From Podarcis raffonei (lineage: Eukaryota > Chordata > Lepidosauria > Squamata > Lacertidae), in the NCBI RefSeq assembly GCF_027172205.1, contig NC_070619.1:2676001-2740000 (forward strand): 64,000 nt of DNA, written 5' to 3'. Position 1 is the stretch's first letter. Each line of letters opens with the position of its first letter. Positions 10,289-30,060 of this stretch are shown here, piece by piece. The notes under the pieces were generated by a model that worked only from the letters and a program-made list of their open reading frames with translations, did no database searches and was not told the DNA's origin. Position numbers and translations under genes: made by a program.

Positions 10289-11203
10289 TAGAGCTGAGCG
10301 ATATCTTGATAAAACCTGCTTTGGATGATATAAGTTCGTATCACGATATCGGTTTCTTAATTTTTGACCTGGCAATATATTGCAAATCATGGTGTCTGTG
10401 TGTGCTATGCAAAAATCAAGATGGGGGGAAAACCCATGAAGCCAGCCAATGACTCTACATAGCTCCATCCTTCTCAATAATATTTATTATTTGTACCCCA
10501 CCGATCTGGCTGGGTTTCCCCAGCCACTCTAGGTGGCTTCCACAAAGACCAAAAATACACTAAGATGTCACACATTAAAAACTTCCCTCAAGATGTCTTC
10601 TGAATGTCAGGTAGTTGTTTATCTCTTTGACATCTGATGGGAGGGCGTTCCAGAGGGTAGGCGCCTCAACCGAGAAGGCCCTCTGCCTGGTTCCCTGTAG
10701 CTTTGCTTCTCGCAATGAGGGAACCGCCAGAAGGCCCTCGGCACTGGACCTCAGTGTCCGGGCAGAACGATGGGGGTGGAGACGCTCCTTCAGGTCTACT
10801 GGGCTGAGGCCGTTTAGGGCTTTCAAGGTCAGCACCAACACTTTGAATTGTGTTCGGAAACATACTGGGAGCCAATGTAGGTCTTTCAAGACCGGTGTTA
10901 TGTGGTCTCGGCGGCTGCCCCCAGTCACCAGTCTAGCTGCCGCATTCTGGATTAGTTGTAGTTTCCGGGTCACCTTCAAAGGTAGCCCCACATAGAGTGC
11001 ATTGCTGTAGTCCAAGCGGGAGATAACCAAAGCATGCACCACTCTGGCAAGATAGTCCGCAGGCAGGTAGGGTCTCAGCCTGCGTACCAGGTGGAGCTGG
11101 GAGACAGCTGCCCTGTATGCAGAATCAATCAGTGTGATACATTATCGCGATGTTTAGCTGGTGATATATTGTGATGTTGAACACCAGCTATCGCCCAGCC
11201 CTA
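10289..11203. mobile_element. Miniature DNA element split by an L2 insertion
   Basis: The outer ends are imperfect inverted repeats, TAGAGCTGAGCGATA at 10289 and TATCGCCCAGCCCTA ending at 11203. Internal GATAT/ATATC motifs are typical of a squamate hAT-like MITE. The flanks CCAGGCAC (10281-10288) and ATAGGCAC (11204-11211) agree at 6 of 8 positions, which suggests an old 8-bp duplication. An L2 fragment fills the middle. Confidence 0.65.
10478..11132 (-). mobile_element. L2 LINE 3' fragment
   Basis: The reverse strand encodes 155 residues without a stop, including VHALVISRLDYSNALYVGLP, LQLIQNAAARLVTG and ALPSDVKEINN. These are the C-terminal end of L2-clade reverse transcriptase. The 3' untranslated tail follows, ending in an ATT-rich run. 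It is nested in the 10289-11203 element. Confidence 0.85.
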
Positions 11204-11211
11204 ATAGGCAC

Positions 11212-11699
11212 CTAGGAAACAGCCAAGTCCCTGCTTGCAGGACACAGGAAAGTAATCTTCAGAGGCCCACTCAGCACCCTAGAATCCCATCTATCTTGAA
11301 GCAATATTGACAATAACACAAATGAGCCACAACCCTGAAAAGGCTCAGAATCGGCACCAAATTACGTTATTGAGAAGAGGACCCCCAACAAGGCCAGGTG
11401 ATGTTGTGGAATATGCAAGTGTGTTGCTTGAAAGGACCCTGATTTGAGTGAAAAACTATTCCCTGCAGAAAATGAACCTTCACAGTAGGACCAATGTCAT
11501 GATCTCGTCAGCAAAGCTAGGGAACACCCACCGCTTTTCTCGATGTTGCTGAACTACAACTGCCATCTGCCTCCACCACACTAGCTAGGAATGAGAGGAG
11601 CCGAGAACCCAACATGCCTCACTACTGCTCTGCAAGTCCAGGCTAAAAAAACCCTTCCTAGCCGAACATACCAACTGTTATTAAACATTAAAACTAGCA
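11212..11699. other. Intergenic, between MYO1F and OAZ1
   Basis: Only a short degraded ACTACAACT-type MITE piece near 11545-11620 is recognisable. No exon is seen. Confidence 0.45.
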
Positions 11700-12090
11700 A
11701 TAAAGTAAAATATAAACTTTTATTTAGAATTAAAAGCAAATACTTCAGTATCACAAACACACAATATTAAACTTCCAAGAAATATACTGCTAATTTGGAG
11801 TGAGCATTTATTTTTTTTTCTTTGCACAATCACAACATGCGGACAAATCCAGGAGAGAGGAAAAAAACAAGATGACAAAAAGGTGGAAATTTTCAACATC
11901 TTTCCCCCCACACCACCACCACCAGAGCAGCCTGTCACAAATAATTCGTACAAAGGAACAAGTCATCTTTCTTTCTTTCTTGCGCTTGTGCGCTACGCGT
12001 CATTTAAAGATGTTGACAAAATTTCTACAGATTCATCTTTGACAAAGAGAAAACGAGAGAGAAAAGCTCTAACAAGGCAAACACTGCAAT
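11700..12090 (-). other. OAZ1: OAZ1 3' untranslated region (approximate)
   Basis: Follows the OAZ1 stop on the minus strand. A canonical AATAAA lies at 11719-11724 (complement), about 370 bases past the stop, which fits the short 3' UTR of vertebrate OAZ1. It contains no repeats. Confidence 0.75.
11719..11724 (-). terminator. OAZ1: OAZ1 poly(A) signal AATAAA
   Basis: A canonical hexamer on the minus strand. Cleavage is expected 10-30 bases further, near 11690-11710. Confidence 0.7.
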
Positions 12091-20899
<8,809 letters not shown>

Positions 20900-20900
<1 letters not shown>

Positions 20901-21390
20901 GTCTACCTTCTAGCATAAGGCGGGTTGCCCCGCCTACTCCTCCGCAAATAAGGGCAAGGCCACGCCCACTTCTCCTTCCCCGCTCCCCCCTCCCTGTTCC
21001 ACCTCTTTTTTCATCTTTACCGTTTTTCCTCTCTGAGGTAAACAATATTTTCTTTCCCCTCCCCCACTCACCGTGAAGGGCTTTCCTGATTGGCTGAGGG
21101 GCCGCGGCGCAGAAAAGGAAGGAGGCGGGTTAAGATGATTGGCAGCTCGAAGAATACTTTCACACAAACGCACATAAAAGAGGCAAGGCGGAGCCATGCT
21201 GAAGCGGACTTCTCTAATTGGCCGAGGGAGATGATCTTGGCGATTCGATTGGCTGAGAAGGTGGCATTCTTGAAGTTAGTTGAAAATGAGAGAGAGAGAG
21301 ATGGAGGGGGCAGCGCCTCGGTGAGAGGAGGTAAGTTGCGCATGCGCAGATGTGGAAGCGCGAGGGGGGCTCTTATTACTATTCCCTCAT
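20900..21390. promoter_or_regulatory. CpG-rich upstream region with a cluster of CCAAT boxes
   Basis: Four ATTGG (reverse CCAAT) motifs occur within about 170 bp: GATTGGCTGAGG near 21089, GATTGGCAGC near 21137, AATTGGCCGAGG near 21218 and GATTGGCTGAGA near 21246. CpG-rich sequence extends to 21360. A donor-like GAGGTAAGT at about 21328-21336 on the plus strand could end a divergent first exon. Confidence 0.6.
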
Positions 21391-22086
21391 AAATAAATAC
21401 CTCGTTATTGAATAATATAAAGTTTTATTCGTTAGGTAAATCAAATATAAATAAATATTAAGTATCCATAAACTCCTTCCTAGAAAACATTCTACTCAGA
21501 CGCTCATAAATCGCCTCAGCTGAAATAAAAATAAATACTTTTGAAATAATCACACATGAACGCTGAGAAACCCATTTAATCCACAGGATTTCCATAAAAC
21601 AAATACTTCTCATGAATAATAATTTTCCACAGATAATTTCTTAAAATGTGGATTCCACCCCCTTTCTCTTTACCTCATGGCACGAACAGAAAATCCCTCA
21701 TTTTATCACCCTTTTATCACATTTTCTGTAACAGATTATGTTATATTTGCTGATTAATATCCTACAGCCTTTTAAATGTGTCTGTGGGAAGGGGGGAGTT
21801 ATTGTTTCATTGTTTTAATTTAATTATTCACTTGTGTTTTAACTTGTATTTTATTATGTGAACTGCCATGGGGATCTCTTGATGAAGGCCGGTTAATGAT
21901 GATGATGATGGTTGTATACAACTTAACAGCAAAATCCTAAACATGTTTACTCAGAAGTAAGCTCCATTGAATTCAGTGGGGCTTACACAGAGACAATGCA
22001 CACAGCTAGGCCCATTCATTTCAATGGGTTTCCTCTTTGGAAGACTTCACTGGATGCAGCCCCAGTTACCTCGACCATGTATAGAA

Positions 22087-22122
<36 letters not shown>

Positions 22123-22713
22123 ATTCCCTGTGGTTACATTGAGAAACCCATGTAGAACACACACTACCCCCAAAAAAAGAACCTTTTTCAGACTTAAAAA
22201 CCCCTTGACCCTTAACCGTACATTTATTTACTTCTAAAAAATATATTTATCAACCATCAAACTAATTATTGTGGGGGGCAGGAAACACTCAGGCTGGTGT
22301 ACGATGAAGACATTTAAACACTGCAAAATCATAAAATCATAACATAAAAAAGGAAGGGAAAAAACAACAGCCAGCACTGAATTAAATAAAGGGCACCTCC
22401 ATACTGATATGGGGTTGTTTTTTTCTTTGTGGCTGTATTCTGCCATCATTGTGCACATCAGTCATAGGAAATAAATCTTTCAGTGTGGAGGCACCTAGGC
22501 TTTGGAACTCCCTGCCTCTTGATACCATGGGTGAGCTTTTTCTGGTGCCTGCTTGAATCACTTTTGGTTAGGCAAGGCCATCCAGATGTCGACATATTTT
22601 AATCTTTGGCCCCGTCAGCACTACACATCTAAAAGCATTATCATACCACTTAAAACAGTCATGGCCTCCCTCCCGCAAAGGATCCTGGGAAATGTAGTTT
22701 GCTAAGGATTGCT
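21391..22713. other. AT-rich intergenic stretch
   Basis: 21391-22080 matches nothing recognised. A (TTA)n run is at 22083-22120. A plus-strand L2 end is at about 22487-22600 (TTTGGAACTCCCTGCC). The stretch ends in an ACTACATTTCCCAGG-type MITE remnant that hosts the next element. Confidence 0.55.
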
Positions 22714-23367
22714 CAACATAAAAAAAAACTAAGATCACGGCCACTGGCAAACAGAAGGGGAAGAAATTGAGGCAGTGAGAGATTTTACTTTCTTGGGCTC
22801 CATGATCACTGCAGATGGTAACAGCAGTCATGAAATTAAAAGACGCCTGCTTCTTGGGGGAAAAGCGATGACAAACCTAGACAGCATCTTAAAAAGCAGA
22901 GACATCACCTTGCCAACAAAGGTCCGTATAGTAAAAGCTATGGTTTTCCCAGTAGTGATGTATGGAAGTGAGAGCTGGACCATCAAGAAGGCTGATCGCC
23001 AAAGAATGGATGCTTTTGAATTCTGGTGCTGGAGGAGACTCTTGAGAGTCCCATGGACTGCAAGAAGATCAAACGCATCCATTCTTAAGGAAATCAGCCC
23101 TGAGTGCTCACTGGAAGGACAGATTGTGAAGCTGAGGCTCCAGTACTTTGGCCACCTCATGAGAAGAGAAGACTCCCTGGAGAAGACACTGATGCTGGGA
23201 AAGATGGAGGGCACAAGGAGAAAGGGAGGACAGAGGATGAGATGGTGGGACAGTGTTCTCGAAGCCACTAACATGAGTTTGACCAAACTGCGGGAGGCAG
23301 TGGAAAACAGGAGTGCCTGGCGTGCTCTGGTCCAGAGTCGGACACGACTCAACAACTAAACAACAAC
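22714..23367 (+). mobile_element. Bov-B (RTE) LINE 3' end with 10-bp target duplication
   Basis: Encodes 194 residues without a stop: FLGSMITADGNSSHEIKRRL, VMYGSESWTIKKADRQRMDA, FEFWCWRRLLRVPWTARRSN, LQYFGHLMRREDSLEKTLML and ends SRTRLNN. This is the C-terminus of RTE/Bov-B reverse transcriptase. The tail CAACAACTAAACAACAAC is the normal Bov-B end. Exact direct repeats AAGGATTGCT lie at 22704-22713 and 23368-23377. It is 5' truncated and, given the intact frame and duplication, fairly young. Confidence 0.95.
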
Positions 23368-23499
23368 AAGGATTGCTGAGAGTTGCCAGGCGACTCTATT
23401 TGCACAGAGCTACAGTTCCCAGAAGATTTAACTATCAATCCCTCTTCTCAGGAAATTGAGAAACTGTGGGGAATAAGGACTTCTTAATTTAGCTGCTTC

Positions 23500-23970
23500 A
23501 TATTGGGTCAGATCATTGGTGCAGCTCATATTGTACATTATATTACTTTATCATTCTCATTCCTTTTTCTCATATTTCCAGCCATGCCTGCAATTTCATT
23601 TGAGTATAATATTTTCTCATATAGTCCGAAAAGGATCTCCACTCTTCCACAAACATTTTTTTGCCATAAGTTTCACCATCTCCATACAGTACAATCATTT
23701 TAACGTCCACTCCTCTTTTGTCGCAACTACTTCTTCTTTCAATTTCTGGCTGCAGTAGAAACATACACAATTTAACCAAATTTTGGGACCTCTTCCCCTA
23801 TTATTCCCAAAAAGAAATGCTTCAGGCTTTTTTGAGGGGGGGTGACTATTTAAAACATCTTCAATTCATTGTTTATCATTTCCCAAAAGCCTGCCACTTT
23901 TTTACAAGTCCACCGCATATGAAAAAATGACCCTTCAGCGTTTCCAAAATTTACCTGATACAGTCTTGTA
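23500..23970 (-). mobile_element. L1 LINE fragment
   Basis: Reverse-strand AT-rich sequence with short in-frame pieces that resemble the C-terminal region of L1 ORF2 seen at 56.3-56.9 kb. Identification is by composition and local similarity only. Confidence 0.5.
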
Positions 23971-24049
23971 CATCTTGGCCAGTTTATTCAGCTGCTTAAT
24001 GCTGAGTCAGATTATTGGTGCATCTCATTCAGTATTTCCTACACTGGCT

Positions 24050-24440
24050 GGCAGCGGCTCCGCTTGAGGGGAGCTCAAGCTTTGAACTCAAGATTCCATG
24101 CCTACAAAAGAGATGCTCTAAGGCTGAATTACATGTGGAGTTGGCAAGTCTGGCAACAAAAATTAGAGACCAGGAGGAGTCAGTGTTAAGGGAGGAGGGG
24201 AAGCCTTTCAAAGAATTTTTGAAGATATATAATAGATAAATTTGCCAGTAGGATTCAAACTGTGAACAGCAATGAAAAACAATTTAGATATTAAGCTAAG
24301 TTGAAGAGGGCAGTTAGGTATGATATGCCGCAAGTTAAGGAGAAATAAACCATGGGATGGAGGGTAAGTTCATATGTATTAGAAAGAATGGTATCAAATA
24401 TGTACTAAGGGTTTGAAAAATTTAAAATAAAATATATATT
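24050..24440 (+). mobile_element. L1 LINE 3' fragment
   Basis: Encodes ELASLATKIRDQEESVLREE and EFLKIYNR, matching in type the minus-strand L1 piece at 52.5-52.76 kb (FAELARLTAKIRDQ). An A-rich, non-coding 3' portion follows. Confidence 0.65.
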
Positions 24441-24950
24441 AAATAATCGTACATGGAACCGAACGAACCGGCCTATTGATCAGCTACTTGATGGAGAAAT
24501 GGAATAATTAAAAACCAGCATCAGTGCTTTCCGTACATGAACTGCCTAATGTGCGCATTTGGAAGAGAAGTGTTTAGGCACGCGGAATGCGAGCCCCGGT
24601 GCATTCCTGACAAAGCGCATACAACGCAGGCATCTGCTTGCTTGGACAACGCATTTCCCGGAGACGCTGTGGGTTGCAATAACAGGCCAGTGTGGCGCAC
24701 TCAGCCCTTCATAATGTGGATCAGCTCCACTATAACAGAGAGATTAAGTGGGATCAGCTAATTCTACAGGGCGTCCCTTCCTGGAAGAAGAAAAGAGAAC
24801 AGGGCGAGGGAGGGATCTGCCTTCAAAACACGGAAGCACCATTCTGCCGGCCTGAGTACAGCTAATCCCTGTGATGCAAAACGAGCGGACGTTGAGATGT
24901 TATGAATGATCGTGACCGGTAAGGAAGTTAGCATCAAAAGGCGCACAGTG
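24441..24950. other. Intergenic, nothing recognised
   Basis: Low-repeat sequence with mixed composition. No splice-flanked ORF was seen. Confidence 0.4.
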
Positions 24951-25450
24951 CGTAGCTAAACTCTGGAACTCCCTCCTCCAGGAGACAGTGGGGCCACCAA
25001 CTTTGATGACTTTAAAGGAGATTTGGATGAAATTCATGGAGGAGAGGACTTTTTTTTTGGACTACAATTCCCATCATCCCTGACCACTGAGCATGCTACC
25101 TAGGGATGGGAGTTGTAGTCCAAAAACAGCTGGAAACCCAGGTTTGGGTGCGGACCATCCTTTGTCAACCTGGTGCCATCCAGATGTTTGGGCTCCAACT
25201 CCCATCTGGCGGTACCGGCACGGTCAGGCTCAGTCTATATACACAGGGGAAAGCAATGCATCTTTGCAAAGATTGGGGAGAAATCTAGCTCCAGACTGGT
25301 GTGGTTTTACTGTGGGTGGGCTTATTGTGCAGCATAAACACAGTCTGCTGGATCCAGCCAACAGCCCATCAAGAAACAGAATTTTTGTGTTGGAAGGGAC
25401 TCTGAGGGTCATCTATTCCAACCCCCTGCAAGTTGTCCCATACGGGAATC
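24951..25450. mobile_element. Mosaic of LINE and MITE fragments
   Basis: 24956-25052 is a plus-strand LINE end encoding WNSLPPGDSG-like residues and DLDEIHGGED. 25055-25215 is an ACTACAATTCCCATC palindromic MITE remnant. 25385-25440 is a minus-strand CR1 tail (GGGTCATCTATTCCAACCCC). Confidence 0.6.
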
Positions 25451-25713
25451 AAACCTGCAACCTTGGTTCCAACCAGCATCCTGTTGTTACTGTGGCCAAC
25501 CAGATGCCCCCACTGGGAAGCCCACGAGCTGTAATTGTTTGAAATGCAATTAGTTAAAATGCAAATTTAGAAGTGGTTAAAATGTATTTGTATCCTGTAT
25601 TTTTAAAGTGCAATGCCTGTCTATAGATGTAAAAGAATATAGAGTTAAGTGTTATGCTATATAGTTACATTTGGAACTTTATAGTGTTTATAGCTTAATA
25701 GTATTATAAAGTA

Positions 25714-25860
25714 CCATATTTTTCCGTGTATAAGACTAGGTTTTTCCTAAAAAATAATGTCAAAAATTAGGGGGCGTCTTATACACGGATAGTGCCAAGG
25801 GTGGACTGGTGATTGGTTGTTACCACAAAAATAGGGGGCGTCATAGACGGAAAAATACGG
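25714..25860. mobile_element. Mariner-like miniature element (CCGTATTTTTC family)
   Basis: The termini are CCATATTTTTCCGTGTATAA and the complement of CCGTATTTTTCCGTCTATGA. The left flank is TA (25712-25713) and the right flank is TG. Internally it repeats GGGGGCGTC and the terminal motif. Sister elements are at 41.9, 52.2 and 53.5 kb. Confidence 0.85.
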
Positions 25861-26085
25861 TGTATAAGGTATCGTGTGCACGATGCACGTATATTTGCGT
25901 ATTGAAACAGAAACCCCAAAATACTTTTTTACCATTCCTGCCCATTGCTGCATCGATGCTGGTATATGCAACCTCGCCCATGCAATAATTTTCAGGGGTG
26001 GGACATGTGATGGAAAAGTTTGTTTACTGAGCAGGTTGAGTCACTGAGTATGTGTGGGTTTTTCCCTGCCAGCGAACAGTTAACT

Positions 26086-26711
26086 CACAATAATTACCAA
26101 AATGATTATGCATTCTTTATCAATCTTCTGAGAAAAATACAAAAACTTATCAAAAGCCACAGAGGCTTACGAACTACCCAACCTAAGATGAGCTTATAAT
26201 GTCTTATTTAAATGGATTTTTCAAGTTCTTAGCTCAGTCTTTTGTTTTCTTTATCTTTTTAGGTAAGTTCATGAAGATACTAACAAAAGGTAAGTTTGAT
26301 GTTGTTCACAATACCGAGAGATGCTAGTGAAGTTGTAGATGGATGTTAATAAGGTTGTAGACAGGGTGCCGGCGTTTTGCACCTCTTTCGCCCTGGCAGT
26401 GCAAGTAGCCCAATTAATTTGCCATTAATTTGATTTGAACTGATTTTATAATGAAGGTAGTTTTCCGGGCTGCTTCAGTGGTCTAATCTCAAAGCCTTGC
26501 TACGTATATTGATATTCAATTTCATAGAGAATACTATTTCTTGGCTTAAGTTTAAGAGACTGAGTTAAGCACTTGGAAAATCCATTGAAATTAGACATTA
26601 TAAGTTCATCTTAGGTTGGGTAGTTTGCAAGTCTCTGTGGCTTTGCATAAGGTTTTGTATTTTTCTCGGGAGATTGATAAAGAATGCATAATTGTTTTGG
26701 TAATTATTGTG
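26086..26711. mobile_element. Long-arm inverted-repeat (fold-back) element, unclassified
   Basis: The left arm of about 160 bp (CACAATAATTACCAAAATGA at its start) and the right arm (ends TTTTGGTAATTATTGTG) are imperfect inverted copies separated by about 300 bp. No ORF of note. The class is unknown; the CAC...GTG ends do not decide it. Near-identical 15-base motifs AACAGTTAACT occur just outside both ends. Confidence 0.8.
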
Positions 26712-26984
26712 TGTATATTAGTCGCCAACGTGTTGCATGAGTCGTACTGCAGCAAACAGTTAACTAGCAACAGCTCCTGATTGAAAACAGTTCCGAAGGC
26801 GGCAGTTGGAGTGGATGGAGAGACAGTTTGAATGGAGGGAAGAGATTAATGGGGTCTGGGAGCTGGATTCTGCCAGGAGAGTTTGTTCTGACGGGGTGGG
26901 GGGTTAGAGCTGAGGAGAGCTAAGAACCCACATGGAGCAGGGGTGTAGGAGGGGGGGTGCCCTGGGTGCCATCCCAGAGGGAGA

Positions 26985-27411
26985 GAGATCTAGAAACTTG
27001 ATAGGCTGCCTTATGCAGAGTCAGACCTTGCATTACTCCACGTCGCTCAGTATCATCTACACCAGGGGTTGGCAAGGTTTTCCTCGCCTGGGCCGGTTCA
27101 CTCCCGCAGAGATCGCTCCGTAGACTGGATCGCGTCTGCATCTGTCAGACACGATTTCTCGTGCCACGGAAGTGAGTCCCCACTCCGTGCTGCATTGGTT
27201 TAGCGCAGTGCGCAGGGACTTGCCAAACAGGCGGCTCGGTTCGGGGGCGGCTTGTGGGCCGTTTAAATGAACCCTGTGGGCCACTTGTGGCCCATGGGCC
27301 GCAGGTTGCCAACCCCTGATCTACACTGACCAGCAGCAGCTCTCCCAGTCCTACCTGGAGATGATTGGGACTGAACCTGGGATCTTCATGCAGAGCAGAT
27401 GTTCCTGCTGG
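26985..27411 (-). repeat. tRNA-derived SINE split by a hAT element
   Basis: The left part (26985-27062, CTGCCTTATGCAGAGTCAGA) and right part (27319-27411, GGACTGAACCTGGGATCTTC) together make one reverse-strand SINE of the type whose plus-strand relative is at 53080-53230. The hAT element at 27063-27318 interrupts it. Confidence 0.75.
27063..27318. mobile_element. Non-autonomous hAT element, 256 bp, with 8-bp target duplication
   Basis: The terminal inverted repeats are CAGGGGTTGGCAAGGTTTTC and the complement of CAGGGGTTGGCAACCTGCGG. Exact 8-bp direct repeats ATCTACAC lie at 27055-27062 and 27319-27326. It is nested in a SINE and has no coding capacity. Confidence 0.93.
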
Positions 27412-27487
27412 GCTATGACTCTCCTGCTATTTTACTATATACTCTTCCCATATATATTGGAGAGAATAACCAGGAGGAGAAAACATC

Positions 27488-28132
27488 TGTGTTATAAGAA
27501 GAAGAAAAACTGCTCCTTTTCCCTTATGGGGTGTCCAAGAGCTCATATAGAGTCCTTAAGGGGGTTCCCTATCAGTAGGAGAAAATAACAGAGGCCAGCC
27601 AGAGAATATTGAGAAGCAAAGCGGCTAGTAAGTCTGATCTTTATTGTTCTGTTGCAACAGGGTCCTCACTCACCACACGCAGGAGGGAGGAGTAACCCAG
27701 AACAATGGTGTGCCAAGCCCTTATATAGACTTTTAAAATTGCCCACCGGTAGCCCAAGACCACCCCAAGGACATCATACATACATCACAGGAGGTGGTTT
27801 CCAGCAGACATACATCACAAGAGGCAGTCTACAGCAGAAATCCTGTTTGCCAGGATATCTGTTGATGGTCACTGATTGCTTTACCTGGGCAGCCTGGCCA
27901 TTCTTTGGTGATGGTAAATACTCTTAATTCCTGGATCTAGGTTATAGGTTCACCCTATTCATACACAAACAGGATTTGTAAGCAAAAGCTTTTCCCATTT
28001 TCTTCCCTTACTGCAGAGCAATATTTGAGGTCACTGGGAGAACCAAAATGACTTCCGGACTGCTCTCCGGTACTATTTCAAATACGTGGTTTATATACTT
28101 AGGTATGTGTTTGCCACGTGCATTCATGAACA
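27488..28132 (-). mobile_element. Solo LTR, fossil, family A
   Basis: On the minus strand it starts TGTTCATGAATG and ends near TTATAACACA. It has a TATATAAG promoter motif and an AATAAAGATCAG poly(A) region. Family A also occurs at 44.4-45.05, 45.05-46.3, 47.25-47.89 and 61.83-62.47 kb. No internal viral genes lie beside it. The exact borders are uncertain and no target duplication was seen. Confidence 0.75.
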
Positions 28133-28146
28133 TGTATTTTATATTT

Positions 28147-28487
28147 GGGGATGTGGGTGGCGCTGTGGGTTAAACCACAGGGCCTAGGACTTGCTGATCA
28201 GAAGGTTGGTGGTTCGAATCCCCGCGACGGGGTGAGCTTCCGTTGTTTGGTCCCAGCTCCTGCCAACCTAGCAGTTCAAAAGCATGTCAAAGTGCAAGTA
28301 GATAAATAGGTACCACTCTGGCAGGAAGGTAAACGGCGTTTCCGTGTGCTGCTCTGGTTCGCCAGAAGCGGCTCAGTCATGCTGGCCACATGACCCGGAA
28401 GCTGTATGTCGGCTCCCTTGGCCAGTAAAGCGAGAAGAATGCCGCAACCCCAGAGTCGGTCACGACTGGACCTAATGGTCAGGGGTT
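28147..28487 (+). repeat. Sauria-type tRNA SINE
   Basis: A full-length plus-strand copy from GGGATGTGGGTGGCGCTGTG to GGTCAGGGG. The CTTTACC tail is lost. It directly follows the family A LTR. Confidence 0.9.
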
Positions 28488-28549
28488 TTCGGTTCAAAAC
28501 CTGTTTTTTTTATCTTGGTTAATTAAGTTTTTTTGGGGGGGTGAATTTC

Positions 28550-28830
28550 CTCCAGCTGCTTCTGTCACCTTGCCTCCCCCCAGGCTGGTCCTGCCAGGCC
28601 ACGCCCCTTATGCCCTTGTCTCGGCCAATCAGCATGAGGTAAGGGGGAGGGGAGGGGCAAACTCTGGTGCTCGTGAGAGTGTTGGCCGCCTGCGCCAATC
28701 CAGGTGAGCCATTGTGAAAGGAGGCGGGGAGAAGACAATAGGTTGTGAAGGGGGGCAGTGGAATGCGGGTAGAGGCAGGGCGGGGTTTAGAGGCGAGTGG
28801 TCCAGCCCACTGGGCAGGGCAAGACAGAGC
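28550..28830 (+). promoter_or_regulatory. GC-rich, possible promoter of the duplicated block
   Basis: Contains GGCCAATCAGC and CGCCAATCC CCAAT boxes, GGGGAGGGGAGGGGC and AGGCGGGG GC boxes, and two donor-like strings (GAGGTAAGG at about 28635, CAGGTGAGC at about 28702). It lies just 5' of the exon-like array on the plus strand. This is inference only. Confidence 0.35.
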
Positions 28831-28849
28831 TGGGAGGAGCCTCTGGCTT

Positions 28850-30060
28850 GACTGTTTTCACTGTGGCCAGCCAAATACCCAAAGGGGAAACTTCCAAGCA
28901 GGACCCAAGCTCCCAATAGATTTAGGAATGAGGACTGAAATTTAAATAGAAACACAACCCATCACTCCACATTAAGAAGGACTGAGAACTAATACAAGGT
29001 TGTTACTTATAAGGACCAGAGCTCTCTGCCAGCCCAGAGGAGCAGGTGGGAGCCGTCAATGTTTGTTCTGACAGCGTGGAGGCTGCTGGAGATGCGAAGC
29101 AGGTAGGGTGCGGTTTGAGTTCGGATTCTGAGAAGTGCCCAGCAGGGCTCGTAGGGCAATTATATTGGCTTGGAAGGGCAGGAGGTAAACACAAATACAG
29201 TCAAGTGGTGATACAATTGAACGAGTGGTTTATCCAGTCATTAAAAAAAAAGATATTTCTCTTAGGTTGCTTTTGGTTCAGTATTTTTCTTGTAAGTTAT
29301 CTGTTTGCATGCGTTTCCAAGTGAACAAGGAGGAGCACCCCTCTTGCGGGCCGGCGACCCCACAGCAGCCCTCCCTCGCCAATCAAAGCATGGAAGTGCA
29401 AAAAAAAGAAGAAACCTCTTTGATGGTCAGATGAGCAGGACCAGCACTCTGCCCAGCCTAGAGAAGGAGGCGGGAGCTGTCAATGTTTGTTCTTACAGCA
29501 TGGAGGCTGCTGGAGATGCGAAACAGGTAGGGTGCAATGTGAGTTCGGATTCTGGTAGGTGCCCAGCAGGGCTCGTAGCGCAATGGCTTTGAAGGGCAGG
29601 AGGTCCCACGTTTGATTCCCCAGGATCTAGGTAAAGGGATCAGGAAAGGACTCTCTTAACTTCAGACCCTGGAGAGCCACAGCCAATCAGAGTAGGCATA
29701 GCTTGTCTAGATGGACAATAGGTGTTGACCTAGAACAAGGCACCTACGTATGTACATATGTGTTGCAGCAGAGAGTTGGTCAGTAATCACACAGTTCAAA
29801 GACAGAGTTAACTCTTTATTAGCAAAAACACGATCTCCACAGACCTGTGGAGTGTCAGGCCTATTGAGCAGAGCAGCTTTATTCCTCCATCTTACTCCGT
29901 GAAAATCAGCTGCTGAGGCTGAAAGTCCACTGCCCCCCAGGGCTTTTTCTCAAGCAATTGCAGTCTGCATCTGCGTGCAGTCAAACTCCGCTCTGCCCTT
30001 TTCATGCCTCTCCTTATTCTGACAGGAGGGAGGCAAGCTTGTCGTAGCATAAGGGGGAGA
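28850..30060 (+). repeat. Local duplication unit 1, copy 1
   Basis: Matches 36352-37960 over most of its length. Shared landmarks are GGACTGAAATTTAAATAGAA, GGAGGCTGCTGGAGATGCGA and GCCCAGCAGGGCTCGTAG. It contains two degraded relatives of the 37163-37417 exon (ends near 29102 and 29527) and an LTR-like block shared with the other copy. The exon relatives here are broken by in-frame stops and loss of the acceptor. Confidence 0.8.
29761..30049 (-). mobile_element. LTR-like fossil block, family C
   Basis: On the minus strand it starts TGCTACGACA and ends TGCTGCAACA. An AATAAAGAGTTAACTC motif looks like a poly(A) region. The same block lies at 37645-37924 in the paralogous unit, so insertion preceded the duplication. 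No internal genes and no clear target duplication. Confidence 0.55.

Noticed and set aside
22775-23359. Host reverse-transcriptase-like gene
   Set aside because: It is the C-terminus of a Bov-B LINE, with the LINE tail and a target duplication.
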